From positions 1,054,001 to 1,118,000 of the forward strand of contig CAWGJS010000007.1 in NCBI GenBank assembly GCA_963822955.1: a stretch of 64,000 nt of DNA, read 5' to 3'. This DNA comes from JAJYUU01 sp963822955 (GTDB lineage Bacteria; Actinomycetota; Actinomycetes; Streptosporangiales; Streptosporangiaceae). This document shows, one piece after another, positions 59,044 through 64,000 of this stretch. The notes beneath the pieces were generated by a model. It made no database searches, had not been told where the DNA came from, and saw only the letters and a list, made by a program, of their open reading frames with translations. Position 1 is the first letter of the stretch. Each line of letters opens with the position of its first letter. Both the position numbers and the translations under genes were made by a program.

Positions 59044-60100
59044 GCGCGGTGAAGATATCGGCGATCTCAGCCGGGGAGAACCCGAGTGTGCCATCGCCAA
59101 CCGACAGCTCCAGTCGCTGCACACCGGGATCTGCCGTCGGCATGCAGGACGGGCGTATCCAGATACCGTGATCGGCTGCCAGCCGCCGGGTGGCACCGGC
59201 GAAGTGATCCTGGCTGGTCTGCAGCAGCAGATGCATCATCGGCACCTGCGGCGGATCGGGGATAACAGTGGCGCCGGGCACCGCTGCGAGGGCAGTAGCG
59301 ATCGCGCGCGCATGATCGGTGTAGGCGGCGAACTTCGGCAGCCGCTCGGCCAGGCAGCTGAGCGCGGATGCCGCGTTCGGCCAGAGCCCGTACAGCGTGC
59401 CGCCCATCCGCCGCCGCCACTCCCGCACCTGATCGATCACCTCCTGCGGCCCGGCCACGCAGCAGCCCGCCAGCGCCCCGATGCCTTTGTAGAAGGAGAC
59501 ATAGACCGTGTCGAAGAGCGCGGCGACGTCAGCCGGGGCGCGGCCGTATCCGGCGGCGGACTCCCACAGCCTCGCGCCGTCCAGGTGCGCGGCCGCGCCG
59601 CGGTCATGGGCCCACCCGACCTGAGCGACCAGATCCTCCCAGCCGGGCTGCTGCCCGCCGAGGTCACGCTGCGGCAGCTCGAGCAGCAGCACCGCCGGCG
59701 GCTCGGCGATCGCGGTCAGGTCGGCCGTCGTGATCAGCCGGTCCTGGCCGCCTGCCTGGCCCGTCAGCCCGTGCAGCCGCTGGTAGGCCTGCTCCTCGTG
59801 CTGCTCCAGGTGGCACATCGGATGGAAGATCACAGTGCGGCGCTGGCGGGCATCGGCGTGCACCCGGAGCACCGCCTGCTGCGCCATCACCCCAGAGGGC
59901 AGGAACGCGGCGGCAGGCTTTCCGAGCAGCCGGCAGATCTCGGCCTCAAGGCCGGCGACTACACCGCCCTGGCCATAGGTGTCCAGTTCGGTCCCGGCCG
60001 GGATCGTCGCCAGCATCGAGGCAGCGGTCACCCGCCCGTGCCCAAGAACGAATCTGCTGCACCGGTCCCGCAGCGCGGCGAGCTCCGCCTGGTCGGTCAT
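59030..60100 (-). CDS. PLP-dependent threonine aldolase / beta-eliminating lyase
   Basis: 356 residues from the ATG at 60098-60100 (MTDQAELAALRDRC). The fold-type I features are TYGQGGVVAGLEAEICRLLG, AAAFLPSGVMAQQAVLRVHA, HLDGARLWESAAGYGRAPAD with the cofactor-binding Asp, and VSFYKGIGALAGCCVAGPQE with the Schiff-base Lys. IWIRPSCMP and LELSVGDGTLGF hold the C-terminal Arg contact. The enzyme cleaves L- or D-threonine-type beta-hydroxy amino acids to glycine and an aldehyde. Start chosen because upstream residues are not conserved. It sits 25 bases downstream of the DUF3097 gene. Confidence 0.83.
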   Translation of the reverse strand: MTDQAELAALRDRCSRFVLGHGRVTAASMLATIPAGTELDTYGQGGVVAGLEAEICRLLGKPAAAFLPSGVMAQQAVLRVHADARQRRTVIFHPMCHLEQHEEQAYQRLHGLTGQAGGQDRLITTADLTAIAEPPAVLLLELPQRDLGGQQPGWEDLVAQVGWAHDRGAAAHLDGARLWESAAGYGRAPADVAALFDTVYVSFYKGIGALAGCCVAGPQEVIDQVREWRRRMGGTLYGLWPNAASALSCLAERLPKFAAYTDHARAIATALAAVPGATVIPDPPQVPMMHLLLQTSQDHFAGATRRLAADHGIWIRPSCMPTADPGVQRLELSVGDGTLGFSPAEIADIFTALTSS

Positions 60101-60125
60101 CTGCCGTTCCCGTCCTAATCTGGTC

Positions 60126-60953
60126 TTAGCTGCTGCCGGGGGCAGTGACGAAGTCAATCAGCTCCTCGACCCGGCCGAGGAAGGCCGGCTCCAGGTCTGC
60201 GTAGGACCTGACAGCGCCCAGGATGCGGCGCCAGGCTGCCGCGGGATCTGCGGGCCAGCCGATCGCGGCAAGCACGCCCTCTTTCCATGGTGTCCCGCGC
60301 GGCACGTCCGGCCAGCTGCCGATGCCAAGAGCCGACGGCTTGACTGCGGCCCAGACATCGATGAACGGGTGGCCGACGATCAGCACGTGCGGCGCGCTGA
60401 CCTGGCCCGCGATCCGGCTCTCCTTGGAGCCGTCCACCAGGTGATCGACAAGCACGCCGAGGCGCCGGCCCCAGTCCGGGGCGAAGTCGGCCACGATCGC
60501 CGGGAGATCGTCGATGCCGTTCAGGAATTCGACGACGACGCCGACATCGCGCAGGTCATCGCCCCAGACCTTCTCCACCAGCTCGGCATCGTGCCTGCCC
60601 TCGACGTAGATGCGGCTGGCCCTGGCGACTCTGGCCCGGCTGGCCGGCGCGGCGATCGAGCCTGACGCGGTGCGAGCGATCCGGCCGCGCGGGCCCGCTG
60701 CCGCCGCGACCGGGCGGACCAGGATGACGCGCTTGCCCTCCAGCAGGAACGTGCCGGTCAGCGGGAACACCCGCCGGCGGCCGCGCCGGTCCTCGAGCGT
60801 GACCGCATCCTTATCGCAGCTGACCACGGCACCGCAGAAGTCGCCTGCACCGTCCTCGACGACCAGGCCGCTCTCGGCGGCGATCCGCGGCGGTGGCGCA
60901 GGCTTGCGCGACGGCGGCGCGAGCACGTCGTGGTCGTACCGCCTGCTCCGCAC
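60126..60953 (-). CDS. DUF3097 family protein
   Basis: 275 residues that match the actinobacterial DUF3097 family over their length: VVEDGAGDFCGAVVSCDKDA near the N-terminus, RASRIYVEGRHDAELVEKVW and VEFLNGIDDLPAIVADFAPD in the middle, and GIGSWPDVPRGTPWKEGVLA near the end. The middle motif (E-G-x-x-D ... hyphobic strand ... D) resembles a TOPRIM-like metal site, which could point to nucleic-acid cleavage or ligation, but no function is established. The 247 bases to the next gene are a divergent promoter region without a gene. Confidence 0.85.
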   Translation of the reverse strand: MRSRRYDHDVLAPPSRKPAPPPRIAAESGLVVEDGAGDFCGAVVSCDKDAVTLEDRRGRRRVFPLTGTFLLEGKRVILVRPVAAAAGPRGRIARTASGSIAAPASRARVARASRIYVEGRHDAELVEKVWGDDLRDVGVVVEFLNGIDDLPAIVADFAPDWGRRLGVLVDHLVDGSKESRIAGQVSAPHVLIVGHPFIDVWAAVKPSALGIGSWPDVPRGTPWKEGVLAAIGWPADPAAAWRRILGAVRSYADLEPAFLGRVEELIDFVTAPGSS

Positions 60954-61200
60954 CGGACCTCCCGCGCTCGCCCTGGCCGCTTTGCCCCGCCTTAGTATGC
61001 GCGACGTCCTCGCTGCCGCCGCAGCGGCACGCCGACCCTGCGTGTGTAGCCGGAATGAGCCGCGCAGGTACGGCGCCGACCGTTAAGATGGACCGCCTTT
61101 GACAGGCTTCCAGCCAAAAAGTGCTAGTGCCTGCTCACGGGACCGCTTCGCCAAGGCCGGGCTACCCCGGCTCATGGGGTCCGTCATGCCAGGAGTCGCA

Positions 61201-64000
61201 GTGTCTGGTCTTCGCGTCACCGTCAGTGCCGTGCTGGGTGCTGCGGGCATCGTGCTCGCCATGGTCAGCCCGGCTCTTGCGGCAAGCGCGCAGGTGAATA
61301 TCACCATCTTGTCAGCTGGGCCCGACGGTAGCGGCAACCCGTACAACCTGACGGTCACTGCCAATGACGGCAACGCGGCGCAGATAACGTCCATGACCGC
61401 GCACGTGCTCAGCGCGAGCCTGCAGGACGTGGCCGATCCCACCATGACGTACGTGTCCGGCCCGGCAGCCGACCAGGTCTGGGTCGCGAACCCGCCGATT
61501 GCGGAGGCGTTGCTGCCGGCCGGGACGTACACGGTGACGGTGGACGCCGCTGACGGCACCGAGACAGACACCGGCCTGCCAGCGCCCGGGTCGTTCTCGT
61601 TCGCGTACGCCACCAGCAGCCTGAGCGTGACCGCTTCCCCGCCGAGCGTCACACAGGGATCGCAGAGCGTTACCTTCAGCGGCACGCTGACGGGGACGGC
61701 ACCGGGCGGAACGCCCGTCGGGATCGCCAACGCGCCGGTAAACCTTTCCGGCGCCGCGTCGAACCCGGTGGCCACGACTAACTCCGTGGGCTTCTTCAGC
61801 TACGCCGCGACCGGCGTCGCGCCTGCTACTTACTCGTTCAGCGTGAATGCCGTGGCGAATCTGTACCCGGCCGCCGCCGCTACCGTCACCGTCACGGCGC
61901 AGCAGGCCACGACATCGATGACCGTGACGCCGAGCCCGGCGAGCGTCACCGAGGGTGTGCAGACGGTCACCTTCAGCGGGACGGTGACCGCCACGCCGCC
62001 GGCACCCGCATCGCCTGTCGGTGTCGGCAGCGGCGTACCGGTGTACCTGAGCATCGCCGGGGGCGCGGCGACGGTGGCCGCGCACACGACTGACGCGGCC
62101 GGCGACTTCAGCGTCAGCGAGGCGAATGTCGCGCCGGCCACCATGTACACCTTCAGCGTTAACTCGACCGCGCTCTATACGGCAGCGTCCGCGTCCACCC
62201 AGGTCACAGCAGTAGCCGCGCCCACCACGATCACCGTTACTCCCAGTCCTGCGACCGTCACGTTCGGCTCGTCCAACGTGACCTTGAGCGGTACCGTGAC
62301 CGCGCTTCCGCAGGGCGGCACTGCGGTCCCGGTGGCGGGCGCTCCGGTGTACCTCAACGGGTCAGCCAGTCCGTTCGCGACTACGGACTCCAATGGAAAG
62401 TTCAGCTATACGGCCACCGGGGTTACGCAGGACACGACGGAGACCTTCAGCGTGCAGGCGAGCTCAGCCGGTCTCTACTCCAGCGGCACCGACGCGGTCC
62501 CGATCAACGTGGACCCTGGAACCACTGCCATCACGGTGACGGCGACTCCGCCCGACATCAACCTGGCGACCTCGACGGTGACGTTCAACGGCACCGTCAG
62601 CGTGACTCCGTTCGGCGGCACGACCGCCCAGGGCGCAGGCAGCGGCGTCCCGGTCTACCTCAGCATCGGCGGTGGGACCGCCACTCAGGTCACGACCACG
62701 GACGACGCTGGCGGCGATTTCAGCTACACCGCTACGGGCATAACCGCGGCTGCCGACTACGACTTCAGCGTCAAGAGCGCCACGTACTCGACGGCCGCGA
62801 GCGAGTCGGTCCCGATCGGGCAGAACCAGGTGCAGTCCACGCTCACGGTGACGCCGACTCCCGCCAGCGTGACTGAGGGATCTCAGGACGTTACGTTCAG
62901 CGGGCAGCTGACCGGAGTGTCGCCGAGCGGCGGACCGTCCGTCGCTATCCAGCACGTAGGTGTCGAGCTTAGCCTCAACGGCCAGGCCGCCACTCAGGTC
63001 GCGACGACGGACGCGAACGGCGATTTCACCTACCGCGTCAGCGGGATCAGCCAGAAGACCACGTACGACTTCAGCGTCGCCTCCTCCACCAACTACACGC
63101 AGGCCACCAACGACATCGCCGTCGTCGTCGACCAGGCACGGACGCGGATCAACCACGTCAAGGTGACCCCGGCCCATCTCAAGTACGGGCAGGACGCGAC
63201 GCTCAAGGCCACAGTCCAGTACCTGAGCGGCGGGACCTGGACGGCATTGCCGGGCGTCACGGTCCACTTGTCGGAGGGCAAGCACACCCTGCACGCCGTC
63301 ACGGCGGGGAGTTCCGGCGGCTTCACTGCGACGCTGCCGAGCACGCACGGCCCTGGCTGGACCGCGACGGTGAACGCAGGCAGCCTGACCCTGCAGGCAT
63401 CGGCAACGGGCAACCTCAGCATCGCCCTGCCGCTGGAGGTGAAGTCGTTCTCGGCCCGTCTCGGGGTCAACGACAAGATCAGCGCCAGCGGCTGCCTGGA
63501 GGTCATTTCGCCGACCGGCCAGGGACCGGCAACGTCCGTCGATATCCAGTACGCAAGCGGTGCCAGCGGCCCGTGGCGGTCTCTCGGTACGCTCCCGCTG
63601 CACAACGGTGCCGGGCGGAGCCGGACCTGCCGTAGCAATGACCAGTCCTATTTCAGCGGGACGCTGTCTGCCAAGCTGTCCAACGCCTATTACCGGGCCG
63701 ATTTCGCGGCCACCGACAGCTACCAGGGCGCCGTGAGCAAGGTCATTCACGCCTGGAAGTACCCCACCAGGATCGTCTCGTTCACGGCGAACAAGCGCAC
63801 CATCTCCAAGCGGGGTACCGTGCGATTCCGCGGCGAGCTCGAGGTGCACCTCAAGTCCTGGCAAGGGTGGGGCGGCCAGAAGGTGGCGATCTGGTACAAC
63901 TACAAGGGCACCTCAATCTGGAACAAGCTCCCGCCCGTCACCACGAACTCGCACGGCAAGTTCAGCATCTCGGTGAACGGCTCGGCCGGTAACTTCGTCG
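61201..64000 (+). CDS. Secreted Ig-like/bacterial surface repeat protein (3' end outside window)
   Basis: At least 933 residues; the frame runs off the window. The start is a GTG at 61201 six bases after AGGAG; ATGs at 61174 and 61186 are in frame. A signal peptide is clear: SGLRVTVSAVLGAAGIVLAM, then VSPALAASA. Five similar modules of about 100 residues begin near 61620, 61913, 62225, 62524 and 62835, each of the type TVTPSPASVTEGVQTVTFSG ... GVPVYLSI ... TTDAAGDFSV ... TYTFSV. Three more divergent modules follow. These are Ig-like or Carboxypeptidase-regulatory-like beta sandwiches that build stalks or adhesins. No LPxTG or catalytic domain is seen before the end. Adhesion or cell-surface scaffolding is likely. 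Confidence 0.85.
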   Translation, partial: MSGLRVTVSAVLGAAGIVLAMVSPALAASAQVNITILSAGPDGSGNPYNLTVTANDGNAAQITSMTAHVLSASLQDVADPTMTYVSGPAADQVWVANPPIAEALLPAGTYTVTVDAADGTETDTGLPAPGSFSFAYATSSLSVTASPPSVTQGSQSVTFSGTLTGTAPGGTPVGIANAPVNLSGAASNPVATTNSVGFFSYAATGVAPATYSFSVNAVANLYPAAAATVTVTAQQATTSMTVTPSPASVTEGVQTVTFSGTVTATPPAPASPVGVGSGVPVYLSIAGGAATVAAHTTDAAGDFSVSEANVAPATMYTFSVNSTALYTAASASTQVTAVAAPTTITVTPSPATVTFGSSNVTLSGTVTALPQGGTAVPVAGAPVYLNGSASPFATTDSNGKFSYTATGVTQDTTETFSVQASSAGLYSSGTDAVPINVDPGTTAITVTATPPDINLATSTVTFNGTVSVTPFGGTTAQGAGSGVPVYLSIGGGTATQVTTTDDAGGDFSYTATGITAAADYDFSVKSATYSTAASESVPIGQNQVQSTLTVTPTPASVTEGSQDVTFSGQLTGVSPSGGPSVAIQHVGVELSLNGQAATQVATTDANGDFTYRVSGISQKTTYDFSVASSTNYTQATNDIAVVVDQARTRINHVKVTPAHLKYGQDATLKATVQYLSGGTWTALPGVTVHLSEGKHTLHAVTAGSSGGFTATLPSTHGPGWTATVNAGSLTLQASATGNLSIALPLEVKSFSARLGVNDKISASGCLEVISPTGQGPATSVDIQYASGASGPWRSLGTLPLHNGAGRSRTCRSNDQSYFSGTLSAKLSNAYYRADFAATDSYQGAVSKVIHAWKYPTRIVSFTANKRTISKRGTVRFRGELEVHLKSWQGWGGQKVAIWYNYKGTSIWNKLPPVTTNSHGKFSISVNGSAGNFV

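Noticed and set aside
62464..63864. 466-codon minus-strand frame opposite the Ig-like repeat protein
   Set aside because: Arg/Gly/Val-rich translation without any domain, while the plus strand has signal peptide, ribosome-binding site and repeats.
1..64000. tRNA, rRNA, CRISPR arrays, complete insertion sequences or integrases
   Set aside because: No T-arm-like GGTTCGA patterns in a cloverleaf context, no direct-repeat arrays and no transposase or integrase motifs were seen by reading; a tRNA scan would confirm.

Overview
The window is about 69-70% G+C and every family in it points to an actinomycete. The markers are an F420-type deazaflavin nitroreductase, a mycothiol-type DinB protein, an MhuD-like haem oxygenase, DUF3097, tandem actinobacterial Lnt paralogues, frequent GTG starts and 4-bp start/stop overlaps. 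The order is uncertain; a Streptosporangiales-like soil actinomycete is a guess from general character.

Layout. 1-4.5 kb: end of an APC permease, a nucleotidyltransferase-fold protein, a broken GNAT gene, a small membrane protein, a VapBC toxin-antitoxin pair with a visible operator, and a pentapeptide/DinB protein. 4.6-11.3 kb: hydrolases (Tat-exported esterase, epoxide hydrolase), an SRPBCC protein and a patch of small stress-type proteins (amphi-Trp, two short peptides, CBS pair, DUF2267) mixed with a decayed flavoprotein and a decaying dienelactone hydrolase. A TPP-riboswitch-like aptamer lies just ahead of the CBS gene. 11.6-18.2 kb: a tightly overlapped catabolic operon (DeoR regulator, APC permease, glycerol-kinase-like FGGY kinase, two FAD oxidoreductases). 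17.4-26.4 kb: degenerate SigM-like factor, BON protein, large LuxR/LAL regulator, TauE/SafE and CDF transporters, glucose-6-phosphate dehydrogenase, TehA-like channel. 26.6-33.1 kb: BNR-repeat protein coupled to a beta-grasp protein ending in GG, gene remnants, P450 coupled to a C5 DNA methyltransferase, SAM methyltransferase, CDP-alcohol phosphatidyltransferase plus glycosyltransferase. 33.1-46.1 kb: nested inverted repeat, histidine ammonia-lyase divergent from a nickel/cobalt permease with a Nur-like site, S53 peptidase, SerS/EamA, two Lnt genes in tandem, a secreted lysozyme-like protein, a strong terminator and DedA. 46.1-64 kb: serine hydrolase, IclR regulator divergent from a fused maleylacetate reductase/hydroxyquinol dioxygenase, an ABC exporter pair whose permease carries two compensating frameshifts, TrmH, a GH63-type hydrolase, Ddn-like and MhuD-like proteins, a frameshifted DUF998 gene, threonine aldolase, DUF3097, and the start of a long exported Ig-like repeat protein that runs off the window.

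How the genes fit together. The clearest functional units are the kinase/oxidoreductase operon at 11.6-18.2 kb, which looks like uptake, phosphorylation and oxidation of a glycerol-like compound, and the IclR/hydroxyquinol fusion, which would take hydroxyquinol to 3-oxoadipate in one polypeptide. About ten genes are broken, truncated or degenerate, several by large deletions, so gene decay is a real feature of this segment.
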